Source: Mycobacterium sp. E1747 | GTDB lineage: Bacteria > Actinomycetota > Actinomycetes > Mycobacteriales > Mycobacteriaceae | Reading direction: 5' to 3' | DNA length: 64,000 nucleotides | Assembly (NCBI RefSeq): GCF_001667775.1 | Contig: NZ_LZJI01000049.1 | Location: 49,021 to 113,020, forward strand | Shown: positions 36,701 through 44,858 of the stretch, piece after piece | How the letters are laid out: each line of letters opens with the position of its first letter | Position numbering within the stretch: the first letter of the stretch is position 1 | Position numbers and translations under genes: made by a program | The notes under the pieces: generated by a model | The model's database searches: none | Told to the model about the DNA's origin: nothing | The model's input: only the letters and a program-made list of their open reading frames with translations

Positions 36701-37616
36701 CGCGCCTGCGCGCCGGGCCGTCGCCCGGGCGGTCGCCGGCGAGCTGGAACGGGCCGGCCTCCGCGGTTGGCCCGAGGACCTTGACGCGCTGCCACCGGTC
36801 ATCGAGCGAACGGTCGATGGCCGCGCCGTGCGCGGCTTTCCCGGTTTCGTCGACGCGGGCGCCGCCGTCGACCTGCGGGTGTTCGCGACCCCGGTGGAGC
36901 GCGACGGTGCCATCGGGCCGGGTCTGCGCCGGTTGGTACGGCTGAGCGTGCCGTCCCCGGTCAAAGCCGTTGAACGACAATTGAGCCCACGGACTCGGCT
37001 CTCGCTCGGCGCGAACCCGGATGGCTCGCTGACCGCGCTGCTCGAGGACTGCGCCGACGCCGCGACGGACGCGCTGCTGCCCGCGCCGGTGTGGAACCGG
37101 GACGAGTTCGCCACGCTGTGCGATCGCGTCGCCGGAGCCCTGGCGCCGGCGACCGCCGACATCGTGACCCGCGTGGAGCAGGTGCTGGCCACCGCGCAGG
37201 AAGCGCGGTTGCTCCTGCCCGGCCGGCCCTCGCCTGCGCAGGCCGACGCGATCGCCGACATCCGCGCTCAGCTGGATCGACTCCTGCCGGCGGGGTTCGT
37301 CACCGCCACGGGACGCGACCGCCTGGCCGACCTCGCCCGCTACCTGACTGCAATCCGCCGGCGCCTCGACCGGCTGCCCCACGCGACCGAAGCGGACCGG
37401 GATCGGATGCGCCGGATGCACGCCGTGCAGCACGCCTACGACGAACTCGCACAGGCGCTTTCACCCGCGCGGCGGGCGGCGGACGACGTCCGCGACGTTG
37501 CGCGGCAAATCGAGGAATTGCGGGTGAGCCTGTGGGCGCAGCAGCTGGGTACGGCACGGCCGGTGAGCGAGCAGCGGATCTGCCGCGCGATCGACGCACT
37601 GCGCGACCGTCTGTGA
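33708..37616 (+). CDS. hrpA: DEAH-box ATP-dependent RNA helicase HrpA
   Basis: A 1302-residue helicase of the HrpA family, which uses ATP to remodel RNA, and in E. coli rescues stalled or collided ribosomes. Walker A is GETGSGKTTQ (residues 91-100); the DEAH box is in TLILDEAHERSLNIDFL; the SAT motif is VIITSATIEP; motif VI is SAAQRAGRCGR. Then come the winged-helix, ratchet-like (HA2), OB-fold and long C-terminal DUF3418 domains expected of full-length HrpA (about 1300 residues). The GTG start gives VAELSVAELRARL and is supported by a -10 box for leaderless transcription. Confidence 0.95.
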   Translation: MAELSVAELRARLDGLTTRDAARLGRRLRNLRGAKHGTLRQLADQIAQAEALVVTRRAAVPAIAYPDLPVGERRHEIADAVRANQVVVVAGETGSGKTTQLPKICLEAGRGIRGTIGHTQPRRLAARTVAQRIADELGSPLGETVGYTVRFTDQVSDRTLIKLMTDGILLAEIQRDRRLLRYDTLILDEAHERSLNIDFLLGYLHELLPRRPDLKVIITSATIEPQRFADHFGGAPIVEVSERTYPVEIRYRPLEVPVSSGPDDDPDDPDHEIVRTETRDEVEAIVDAVGELEAEPAGDVLVFLSGEREIRDTAEALGGLKNTQVLPLYARLPTAEQQKVFAPHTGRRVVLATNVAETSLTVPGIRYVVDPGNARISRYSRRLKVQRLPIEPISQASAAQRAGRCGRVAAGVCIRLYSEEDFAARPRYTEPEILRTNLAAVLLQMAALRLGEVENFPFLDPPDRRSIRDGVQLLQELGAFDADGAITDLGRRLARLPVDPRLGRMILAAETEGCVREVLVLAAALTIPDPRERPTDREEAARAKHARFADDYSDFLSYLNLWRYLRERRNTLTGNAFRRMCREEFLHYLRIREWQDLVGQLRSIARDLGIVEDAESAEPADPARVHAAVLAGLLSHVGMRREDGREYVGARNSRFVLAPGSALAKRPPRWVVVAELVETSRLYGRTAARIQPEVVERVAGELVQRSHSEPHWDSKRGEVMAYERVTLYGLPLAARRRVGYARVEPAVARELFIRHALVEGDWQTRHHFFRDNARLRAELEELEERARRRDLLVGDDEVYAFYDARVPAEVVSARHFDAWWRKQRHKTPELLTFTRDDLLRTGDSADAEPPDAWRSGDVALPLTYRFEPGAADDGVTVHVPIDVLARLGGDEFAWQVPALREELVTALIRSLPKDLRRNFVPAPDTARAVLAGIDPAGEPLLAAVQRELRRRTGVLVPVEAFDLDKIPAHLRVTFAVESGDGTEVARGKDLAALQQRLAAPARRAVARAVAGELERAGLRGWPEDLDALPPVIERTVDGRAVRGFPGFVDAGAAVDLRVFATPVERDGAIGPGLRRLVRLSVPSPVKAVERQLSPRTRLSLGANPDGSLTALLEDCADAATDALLPAPVWNRDEFATLCDRVAGALAPATADIVTRVEQVLATAQEARLLLPGRPSPAQADAIADIRAQLDRLLPAGFVTATGRDRLADLARYLTAIRRRLDRLPHATEADRDRMRRMHAVQHAYDELAQALSPARRAADDVRDVARQIEELRVSLWAQQLGTARPVSEQRICRAIDALRDRL

Positions 37617-37732
37617 ATTATTGCCCTCCCACTCTCAACCTATAGCGCACCGGGGGGCTTGCCGCAAGGGCCGGGTGATGCCGCACAATCGCTGGCCGAA
37701 GCCATTTTCCGCTTTTCAGCAGGGGGTCAGAA

Positions 37733-39220
37733 ATGCCGTCGCATGAAAACGTCGACCATGCGGTGCTCGTCGCGGGGGGCGGCCCGACGGGCCTGATGTT
37801 GGCCGCTGAACTGGCATTGGCGGGAGCCGATGCGGCGATCCTCGAGCGGCGCTCCGGGCAGGACCTCATCGGCGCCCGCGCCGGGGGTCTGCATGCCCGC
37901 ACCATCGAGGTCCTCGATCAGCGGGGCATCGCCGACCGCTTCCTCGCCCGGGGACAGGTCGCCCAGGTCGCCGGGTTCTCCCAGATCCGGCTGGACATCA
38001 GCGACTTCCCCACCCGGCATCCCTACGGCCTCGCGCTGTGGCAGAACGAGATCGAACGCGTACTCGCCGACTGGGTGAACGAGTTGGGGGTGCGAATCTA
38101 TCGGGGGCAAGAGGTGACGGGCATCGCCCAGGACCGCAGCGGTGTCGACGTCGCGTTGTCCGATGGCCGATCCATGCGAGGCGGATACCTCGTCGGCTGC
38201 GACGGCGGCCGCAGCGTGGTCCGGAAAGCCGCCGGCATCGACTTCCCCGGCTGGGAGCCAACGACCAGCTATCTGCTCGCGGAGGTCGAAATGGACTACG
38301 ACACAGTCGATTCGCCCGAGTGGGGCATTCGCCACGACGCGCTCGGCGTCCATTCCCTGGCCGCGGCGCAGGACGGTGGACCGGTGCGGGTCATGGTCAC
38401 CGAGCGGCTCCTGAGGACAACCAGCGAACCCACGCTGGACGATCTGCGTGAGGGACTCATCGCGGTGTACGGAACCGACTACGGGATCCACAGTCCGGCT
38501 TGGCTTTCCAGGTTCACCGACATGGCGCGGCAGGCCGCGACTTATCGCGCGGGTCGCGTCCTGCTCGCCGGCGACGCCGCGCATGTGCACCACCCGGTGG
38601 GTGGGCAGGGCCTGAACACCGGTGTGCAAGACGCCGTCAACCTGGGCTGGAAGCTGGGACAGGTCGTCAACGGCACCTCACCCGACAGCCTGCTCGACAC
38701 CTACCATGGCGAACGGCATCCGGTCGCCGCGCGCGTGCTGCGCAACGCGGTCGCGCAGATGGCGCTTCTGAGGCCCGATGACCGCACCAAGGCCTTGCGC
38801 GACACCGTGTCTGACCTCCTCGGCATGGATGAACCGCGCAAACGGTTCGCCGCCATGATGTCGGGCCTGGACATCCGTTACGACCTGGGCGACGGGCACC
38901 CGCTGCTCGGACGCCGAATGCCCGATGTCGACCTGCTCACCGCCGACGGTCCGGTGCGGGTCTACTCGTTGCTCCACCGCGCCCGGCCGCTGCTGCTCAA
39001 CCTCAGTGAACCGGGCCGATTCGACATCGCCGCGGGTCGGGTCCAAACGATCGACGCGGAATATTCGGGTAGTTGGGAACTCCCGGCGCTCGGAGTGGTC
39101 ACGGCCCCTGACGCGGTGTTGATACGGCCGGACGGACATGTCGCCTGGGTAGGCAGTTCCACCGATGCGGAGCTGCGGGACGCAATCGGGGCCTGGTTCG
39201 GTGCCCCGTCCGCTTTTTAG
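37733..39220 (+). CDS. Class A FAD monooxygenase, rifampicin-monooxygenase-like
   Basis: A 495-residue aromatic-ring hydroxylase of the PheA/TfdB-type family. The FAD loop is LVAGGGPTGLMLAAELALAG (residues 12-31), the middle DG motif is LVGCDGGRSVVRKAAG, and the second FAD motif is VLLAGDAAHVHHPVGGQGLN. The C-terminal thioredoxin-like domain ends with LIRPDGHVAWVG and WFGA. Several stretches (HSPAWLSRF; RYDLGDGHPLLGRRM; LLDTYHGERHPVA) closely follow, as I recall them, the rifampicin monooxygenases of Nocardia and related bacteria, so drug inactivation is possible but not shown. ATG at 37733; ribosome site weak. Confidence 0.85.
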   Translation: MPSHENVDHAVLVAGGGPTGLMLAAELALAGADAAILERRSGQDLIGARAGGLHARTIEVLDQRGIADRFLARGQVAQVAGFSQIRLDISDFPTRHPYGLALWQNEIERVLADWVNELGVRIYRGQEVTGIAQDRSGVDVALSDGRSMRGGYLVGCDGGRSVVRKAAGIDFPGWEPTTSYLLAEVEMDYDTVDSPEWGIRHDALGVHSLAAAQDGGPVRVMVTERLLRTTSEPTLDDLREGLIAVYGTDYGIHSPAWLSRFTDMARQAATYRAGRVLLAGDAAHVHHPVGGQGLNTGVQDAVNLGWKLGQVVNGTSPDSLLDTYHGERHPVAARVLRNAVAQMALLRPDDRTKALRDTVSDLLGMDEPRKRFAAMMSGLDIRYDLGDGHPLLGRRMPDVDLLTADGPVRVYSLLHRARPLLLNLSEPGRFDIAAGRVQTIDAEYSGSWELPALGVVTAPDAVLIRPDGHVAWVGSSTDAELRDAIGAWFGAPSAF

Positions 39221-39223
39221 GAC

Positions 39224-39406
39224 CTAGTCGGGTGGCTCCTCCTCGGAGCCTCGGGTCGGGGCGCGCTCGCGGTCGCTGGGCTTGCCGGCGACGCCTTCGG
39301 CCTCACGATCGTCGGCGACCTTCTCCTCGAGCTGGTCAACGATGTCTTCCAGCTCCTCCGAGTGACCCCGCAGGCCCTTGTCCGGTTTCGTCATATCGCT
39401 TTCCAT
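39224..39406 (-). CDS. Small acidic protein, unknown
   Basis: About 56-60 residues, starting at ATG 39406 or 39394 (the latter has GGAAAG before it). It is strongly charged and acidic (HSEELEDIVDQLEEKVADD) with a Pro/Glu-rich tail and is probably disordered apart from one helix. No signal or membrane segment. Family not recognised. It converges with the monooxygenase, three bases between stops, and is divergent from zwf. Confidence 0.5.
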   Translation of the reverse strand: MESDMTKPDKGLRGHSEELEDIVDQLEEKVADDREAEGVAGKPSDRERAPTRGSEEEPPD

Positions 39407-39570
39407 CGACTGTGGTCGGGGATTGCCCCGCCGTACCCAATACCCGGTCAGCCGAGCGGTAACCCGCCGGCAATTGTGATCCTTCCATTCCCGGCCGCAA
39501 ACGCCCCCGTCGAACGAGCTAAGAAGTGACGGACGCGACATAACGCCGCGGCGATGGAAGTATCGCAGGA

Positions 39571-41076
39571 GTGGCCGACAAGAAACCGCAGACCATCTCA
39601 TACCCGGCGGCCGGCGGGCGTCCGCGCCGCCACGAAACCGAACCGCTGGACCCGCACGTCATCATCCTGTTCGGCGCGACCGGGGATCTGGCTAAACGCA
39701 AGCTGATCCCCGGGCTGGCCTACCTGGACCAGTCTGAGCTCGCACCGGACATCCAGATCGTCGCGACGTCGTTGGAAGACATCAGTGACGACGAATTCCG
39801 AGAGATCGCCAAGGAGGCGGTCGATTCGTTCGGCACCCACAAGCTCTCGGACGAACAGTGGGCCAACTTCGCGAAGATCATCACCTACGTTCCGCAGGGG
39901 CGCGGGCCGGAAGCGCTGGCCGAGGCCGTCTCCGCAGCCGAAGCCAACCTGGGACCCAACGTCAGACGGCTGCACTACCTGTCGGTGCCGCCGAAAGCCG
40001 CGCGGGAAGTCATCACCATGTTGCGCGAGGCGAAGCTGGTCGATCGCTCGCGAGTGGTGATGGAGAAGCCGTTCGGGACCGATTTGGCCAGCGCGGTCGC
40101 GCTCAATGACTTCGTGCACGAGACGTTCGAGGAATCCCAGATCTTTCGGATCGACCATTTCTTGGGCAAAGAGGCGGCCCAGAACATCCTGGCGTTCCGC
40201 TTCGCCAATGGTCTCTTCGAGCCGATCTGGAACCGCAACTTCATCGACCATATTCAGATCGACATTCCCGAAGCCCTCGGCCTGGATCAGCGGGCAAGCT
40301 TCTACGAAGAGACCGGCGCGTACAAGGACATGGTGGTGACCCACCTGTTCCAGGTGATGGCATTCGTGGTCATGGAGCCTCCGACGGCGCTCGAACCATT
40401 TGCCATCAGCGAAGAAAAGAACAAGGTGTTCCGGTCGATGCTGCCGGTCAAGCCTTCCGAGGTGGTGCGCGGCCAGTACGGCGGATACCGCGAGGAGAAG
40501 GGCGTGGCAAAGGACTCCGACACCGAGACGTTCATCGCGCTCAAGGTCGGTATCGACAATTGGCGCTGGGCCGGCGTGCCCATCTATCTGCGCACCGGCA
40601 AGAAGATGGCCGAGGGCATCCGCATCATCTCGATCGCCTTCAGAGAGGCGCCGCGGACGATGTTCCCGCCCGGCTCGGGGGTGGGGACTCAAGGTCCGGA
40701 CCACCTCACGTTCGACCTCGCCGACAACTCGAAAGTGTCGCTGTCGTTCTACGGGAAGCGGCCGGGTCCCGGCATGAAGCTGGACAAGCTCTCCATGCAG
40801 TTCTCCTCCCAGGAGATCGACACCGTCGTCGATGTGCTGGAGGCATACGAACGGCTGATCCTGGATGCAATGCGCGGCGACCACACGCTGTTCACCACCG
40901 CCGAGGGCATCGAATCACTCTGGGAGCGTTCCCAGGAGCTGCTCGATGACCCGCCGCCGGCCAAGATGTACCAGCCGGGCACGTGGGGCCCCAACGCCAT
41001 TCACCAGTTGATCGCGCCGAACGCGTGGCGGCTGCCGTTCGAGCGGGGATGGCGCGATGCCAAGCCCGACAGCTGA
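39571..41076 (+). CDS. zwf: Glucose-6-phosphate 1-dehydrogenase
   Basis: A 501-residue enzyme that oxidises glucose 6-phosphate to 6-phosphogluconolactone and makes NADPH, the entry to the pentose phosphate pathway. The dinucleotide motif is GATGDLAKRK (residues 35-44); the active-site signature RIDHFLGK (193-200) holds the catalytic histidine and substrate lysine. Length is normal (about 490-515). The GTG start has AGGA very close, so the exact start is slightly uncertain. It stands apart from the usual tkt-tal-zwf-opcA cluster, so it may be a second copy in this genome. Confidence 0.97.
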   Translation: MADKKPQTISYPAAGGRPRRHETEPLDPHVIILFGATGDLAKRKLIPGLAYLDQSELAPDIQIVATSLEDISDDEFREIAKEAVDSFGTHKLSDEQWANFAKIITYVPQGRGPEALAEAVSAAEANLGPNVRRLHYLSVPPKAAREVITMLREAKLVDRSRVVMEKPFGTDLASAVALNDFVHETFEESQIFRIDHFLGKEAAQNILAFRFANGLFEPIWNRNFIDHIQIDIPEALGLDQRASFYEETGAYKDMVVTHLFQVMAFVVMEPPTALEPFAISEEKNKVFRSMLPVKPSEVVRGQYGGYREEKGVAKDSDTETFIALKVGIDNWRWAGVPIYLRTGKKMAEGIRIISIAFREAPRTMFPPGSGVGTQGPDHLTFDLADNSKVSLSFYGKRPGPGMKLDKLSMQFSSQEIDTVVDVLEAYERLILDAMRGDHTLFTTAEGIESLWERSQELLDDPPPAKMYQPGTWGPNAIHQLIAPNAWRLPFERGWRDAKPDS

Positions 41077-41084
41077 GAACGCGC

Positions 41085-42008
41085 TCAGCCCAGCTCGGCG
41101 CTGATGTAGGTGATCGCGTGCCGAAACTGCTTGATGAACTCGCTGTCAGGGATGACGAAGCCGTGCTGGGCGTAGAGCTGCTCGCTCGGGTAGGGGGTGA
41201 CCACCCAGCCGGTCGCCGCGAGGTGGTCCGCGGCGGGCTGGCGCTCCCCGTGCCACACCAGGTCGGCGACGTCGATGTCCAGTCCGTGCTTGCGCCAGGA
41301 GGCCCGCATCGCCCGGGCGCGCTCGTCGGCGAACACGGCCATGTCGGTGATGTTCTCGGTGGCCAGCCGGCTGCCCGGCGCGCTCAGCGCGGTGACGTTG
41401 TCCAACAACCGGTCCTGCGCCTGCGGCGGCAGGTAGGGGAGCAGGCCTTCGGCGATCCAGGCGGTGGGCATTGATACATCAAAGCCATTGTTGCACAACG
41501 CCTCTGGCCAATCGTCGCGCAGATCGACACCCACGGTCCGGCGTTCGGCGGTCGGATCGGCGCCGATCCGGGCCAGCGTTTCGCTCTTGAAGGCGATGAC
41601 CTCGGGCTGATCGACCTCGTAAACCACCGTGCCCGCGGACCAGGCCAACCGGTAGGCCCGGGCGTCGAGTCCGGCGGCTAAGATCACGGCCTGACGTATC
41701 CCGGCCCCACTCGCAGAGGTGAGGAAGTCGTCGAAAAACCTGGTGCGCACGGCGATTTGCTCGCGACGCTGCTGCAGGGTGAAGGGCATATCGTCGCTGT
41801 CGAGCGGGACTTCGCCGTCCAGCATGCGCACGAAGAAGGGATGCCCGACCGCGCGTACCAACGGCTCGGCGAAGCGGTCGTCGAGCAGTGGATCCGGCTC
41901 GCGGGAGGCCAGCGCCCGGGACGCGGCGACCATCGTCGCGGTCGCCCCCACGCTGGAGGCCAAGTCCCAGCTGTCGCCCTCGGTGCGCGCCGAACCAAGT
42001 GATGACAC
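41085..42008 (-). CDS. SAM-dependent methyltransferase (TIGR00027 family)
   Basis: A 307-residue mycobacterial class I methyltransferase. The family opening [20 protein letters not shown], the SAM motif [27 protein letters not shown] and [17 protein letters not shown] are all present. Many paralogues exist in each mycobacterial genome; substrates are unknown, though leucine-carboxyl-type transfer is suggested by fold. The GTG at 42008 follows GGAGCAG and is preferred over an ATG at 42056. It converges with zwf with eight bases between the stops. Confidence 0.92.
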   Translation of the reverse strand: MSSLGSARTEGDSWDLASSVGATATMVAASRALASREPDPLLDDRFAEPLVRAVGHPFFVRMLDGEVPLDSDDMPFTLQQRREQIAVRTRFFDDFLTSASGAGIRQAVILAAGLDARAYRLAWSAGTVVYEVDQPEVIAFKSETLARIGADPTAERRTVGVDLRDDWPEALCNNGFDVSMPTAWIAEGLLPYLPPQAQDRLLDNVTALSAPGSRLATENITDMAVFADERARAMRASWRKHGLDIDVADLVWHGERQPAADHLAATGWVVTPYPSEQLYAQHGFVIPDSEFIKQFRHAITYISAELG

Positions 42009-42161
42009 TAGCTGCTCCTCTCTGGGATTCGGCCGCCCCCGCGGCCATTTCGCCAACAGATCGCCGCCGCCGACCGGCTACGCGACCACACCGTTGTGAA
42101 AGGGTACTTTCTGCCTAGGCCGCGCTCACGCTGAGCCCGACGACAGGAAGCGAATCACTCG

Positions 42162-43043
42162 ATGGCACCGACCCTGCGCCCGCGCCGCTCCGCGTTGTAC
42201 CTGCCCGGCAACAAGCCGCGGGCCCTGGAGAAGGGGAAATCGCTGCCCGCGGATGTGGTCATCTTCGACCTCGAAGATGCCGTCGGGCCCGACGCCAAAG
42301 CCGATTCGCGGACGACGGTGTGTGCAACGATCTCGTCGGGTGGCTACGCGCCGCGCGAGGTCGTGGTGCGCGTCAACGGGTTGGACACCGAGTGGCACGA
42401 CGATGACCTGGCGGCCGTCGCCGGCTCAACCGCCCACGGCGTGCTGGTGCCCAAAGTCGAGTCGGCCGAGCAGGTCCGGGCGCTGGCCGCCACGCTGGGC
42501 AGGCTGGGCGCGCCTGAGTCGTTGCAGCTGTGGGTGATGATCGAAACGCCGCGATCCTTCTTACGGGCCGAAGAGATCGCCTCGGCCAGTGACCGATTGG
42601 CCGCGCTGGTGGTTGGCACCAACGACTTGGTGAACGATCTGCACGCCGTGCACGTACCCGGTCGGGCGCCCGTCGTACCCGCGTTGTCCTTGGCCGTCCT
42701 GGGAGCCCGGGCGGCAGGCAAGGTGATCCTGGACGGCGTATTCAACGACATCACCGACGAGGATGGCTTTCGCGCCGAGGCGCGGCAGGGCCGCGAAATG
42801 GGTTTCGACGGCAAGAGTTTGATCCATCCGTCCCAGATCGGGCCCGCGAACGACCTATTCGGTCCCTCGGAGCGGGAAGTCGCCGACGCCCGCAAGGTGG
42901 TGGCGGCCTATCGGGAGGCGCGGGCCGCGGGGACGAGTGTGATCACGGTGGACGGCCGCATGATCGAAAGCCTGCACGTGCGCAACGCGGAACGGATCCT
43001 TGCCCTCGCCGAGATCATCGAGGAATTGGCGTCCGCCTCGTAG
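42162..43043 (+). CDS. CitE-like lyase (HpcH/HpaI aldolase superfamily)
   Basis: A 293-residue TIM-barrel enzyme. RSALYLPGNKPRALEKG, the metal-binding VIFDLEDAVGPDAK, the acid IETPRSF and the closing GFDGKSLIHPSQI are the family signatures. It cleaves or forms C-C bonds of CoA thioesters such as citramalyl- or malyl-CoA; mycobacterial relatives include CitE/Rv2498c, reported to act on beta-hydroxyacyl-CoA and related substrates. No CitD or CitF partners are near, so it is not a citrate lyase subunit. ATG at 42162. Confidence 0.9.
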   Translation: MAPTLRPRRSALYLPGNKPRALEKGKSLPADVVIFDLEDAVGPDAKADSRTTVCATISSGGYAPREVVVRVNGLDTEWHDDDLAAVAGSTAHGVLVPKVESAEQVRALAATLGRLGAPESLQLWVMIETPRSFLRAEEIASASDRLAALVVGTNDLVNDLHAVHVPGRAPVVPALSLAVLGARAAGKVILDGVFNDITDEDGFRAEARQGREMGFDGKSLIHPSQIGPANDLFGPSEREVADARKVVAAYREARAAGTSVITVDGRMIESLHVRNAERILALAEIIEELASAS

Positions 43044-43053
43044 GCGTCATGGC

Positions 43054-43800
43054 TTATTGCTTGTCGACTTTGCCGGCGATCTGACCGGCGAGCTTGACCG
43101 CCAAGTCGGCCGGCTCCTTGCGGACCGCGCTGACATCGACCGCGACGTTGTTGCGGACCGTCAGCGCCCGTTGAGCGGTCATGGTGAGTAGGACGTTGCC
43201 GTTGTCCCGAACCGTCATTGTCAGCGTGGTGCTCAACGTTCCGTTGTCGTTGGAGACGGGTCCCACCTGCCAGCCCGTCTCCGGGGTGTCCTGCCCGGCC
43301 GGAGTGGTGAACTGGCGGTTGGCGCAGGCCGGCCAGCGCTGCGCCGAGGTGGTGTAGAAGGCGTTGGCCTCCTTGGCCGTCGGGAACAGCACCAGCACCT
43401 GTTCCACCTCGGGGTCCGGTTCGTTGGAATTCGGGGGAGGGGAAGCGACTTCGTCGTCGCCGCTCACCGCGGTATAGCCGCTGCCGGCATAGACGGGAGC
43501 CTGCCCGGGGCCGATCGCGTAGACGCAGTCGTCGGGGAATTTCCAGCCCGCGGGCCACGGCTGCTTCGCGGCGTCGTCCTTCAGCTTGTCGTTCTTTTCC
43601 TTGCTCTTCGATCCGGTGGCCCCCAGGGCGCTGTCGAGGTCCGCGGACGTCAGCAGCAATCCCGGTAACGCCGCCTGCGCGACCGGCGGTTTGGCGGAGG
43701 TCGTGGTCGAAGAGCCGGGCGCACCGCCGTTGCCACCGCCGCATGCGGCAACCAGGATTCCGATGGCGGCGGCGCACATCGCGGTCGATAGTTGGCGCAT
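43054..43800 (-). CDS. Lipoprotein with PknH-like sensor domain
   Basis: A 248-residue lipoprotein with a signal peptide and lipobox LVAAC (cysteine about residue 20). After a Ser/Thr/Gly linker comes a domain (LPGLLLTSADLDSALGA; VLVLFPTAKEANAFYTTSAQ; RWPACANR; MTVRDNGNVLLTM) that fits the extracellular sensor fold at the end of PknH and in LppH/LprH-type proteins. Cysteines (DDCVY and PACAN) could form a disulfide. The ligand is unknown. No kinase gene is adjacent. Confidence 0.82.
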   Translation of the reverse strand: MRQLSTAMCAAAIGILVAACGGGNGGAPGSSTTTSAKPPVAQAALPGLLLTSADLDSALGATGSKSKEKNDKLKDDAAKQPWPAGWKFPDDCVYAIGPGQAPVYAGSGYTAVSGDDEVASPPPNSNEPDPEVEQVLVLFPTAKEANAFYTTSAQRWPACANRQFTTPAGQDTPETGWQVGPVSNDNGTLSTTLTMTVRDNGNVLLTMTAQRALTVRNNVAVDVSAVRKEPADLAVKLAGQIAGKVDKQ

Positions 43801-44209
43801 GTGTTGCTCACCCTTCGTGGTCGCACCGAGCCGTTGAGCATCCGCGACCGGCGCATCCGATCCCGAAGCTCACAGAGTGGACGGAAGCATAACCGCTTGG
43901 GCAGCAAATTGCGTGGTTCATCACAAAATGGTCATCGATTCGACCGTCCCACCGCGGTGTTCCGCATTGGGCGCGTTCGAACACAGCGAGATTTTCCGCC
44001 GGAATCGGATTTGCAGGGCACCGCATGCGACGAAACCGTTCGCAGATCAAGGGTTTCCTAGGGCAACAAATGGGCATTTTGCGATCCGGCTCCCTTGTCG
44101 CAGAATGCGGTGACGAGGTGAACAACGCGCAGAAACCGCTTCGATTCGATATCCGCGGCCGGTAGGGTTCACACAGCAAACATGTCTTCGGGGGACGAAG
44201 GAGTGTCCG
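43801..44209. other. Intergenic region between divergent lipoprotein genes
   Basis: 409 bases with no supported gene and lower GC than its surroundings. On the plus side TTCGAT (44140-44145), a 17-base spacer and TAGGGT (44163-44168) make a plausible promoter for the gene at 44210, whose GAAGGAG ribosome site is at 44197-44203. I see nothing else. Confidence 0.45.
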
Positions 44210-44638
44210 ATGCGGCGAACCCGAACCACATGCGCAGCACTGGCCGCCATCGCGATGGTCACGGCGGGATGCTCGAACGACTCGTCGTCGTCGGCGTCCT
44301 CATCCGCTCAATCTCCGACCCCGGGCTCACAGCCGCCCGCCGCGCCAGCGTCGCCGACGACGCCGGTGACGACTTCCGTGCCGGCCCAGTCGTTCGACCA
44401 GCCCACCTGCCTCGATATCTCCTTCGCCAAAGACAACCTGATGGTGGCGAACAACCCGGAGAAGGCGCGCGAGTACGCCGACACGCTGGAGAGGTACGGC
44501 CCACCCGACACCGTGAAGGCCGCAATCGAGCACTTCGTCACCACCGGCGGCGCACAGCCCAACGATGCCGATCTGAACAGCAACAGGGACCTGATCACCA
44601 ACTGGATCAAGCAGGCCTGCCCCAACGTGAACCCTTGA
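44210..44638 (+). CDS. Lipoprotein, unknown
   Basis: A 142-residue lipoprotein. The signal peptide ends in the lipobox VTAGC (cysteine at residue 21), followed by about 40 residues of Ser/Thr/Pro linker and a 75-residue domain with two cysteines (QPTCLDISF and QACPNV) that may pair. The segment DNLMVANNPEKAREYADTLE is probably helical. I do not recognise the family, though it looks like other small mycobacterial lipoproteins. ATG at 44210 with a good ribosome site. Confidence 0.75.
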   Translation: MRRTRTTCAALAAIAMVTAGCSNDSSSSASSSAQSPTPGSQPPAAPASPTTPVTTSVPAQSFDQPTCLDISFAKDNLMVANNPEKAREYADTLERYGPPDTVKAAIEHFVTTGGAQPNDADLNSNRDLITNWIKQACPNVNP

Positions 44639-44858
44639 CGCCGATCGCGTCTGCCTAGCGCTTGATCGGCTAAGCCCAGCATCTTTGCGTGGCCGAATCC
44701 GATTGTGCCAATGGGCGCCTCGATCCGAAGTGCTCTACCGTGATGGCAGCGGACGAAGGGTGCCCTCCAACGGCGGGAGTCCCGCGGCCGGGACCCGTGG
44801 ATCATCGGTGGCCACACGGTAGGTTGATTCGGTCCCGAGTGATTCGAGAGGAGATACC

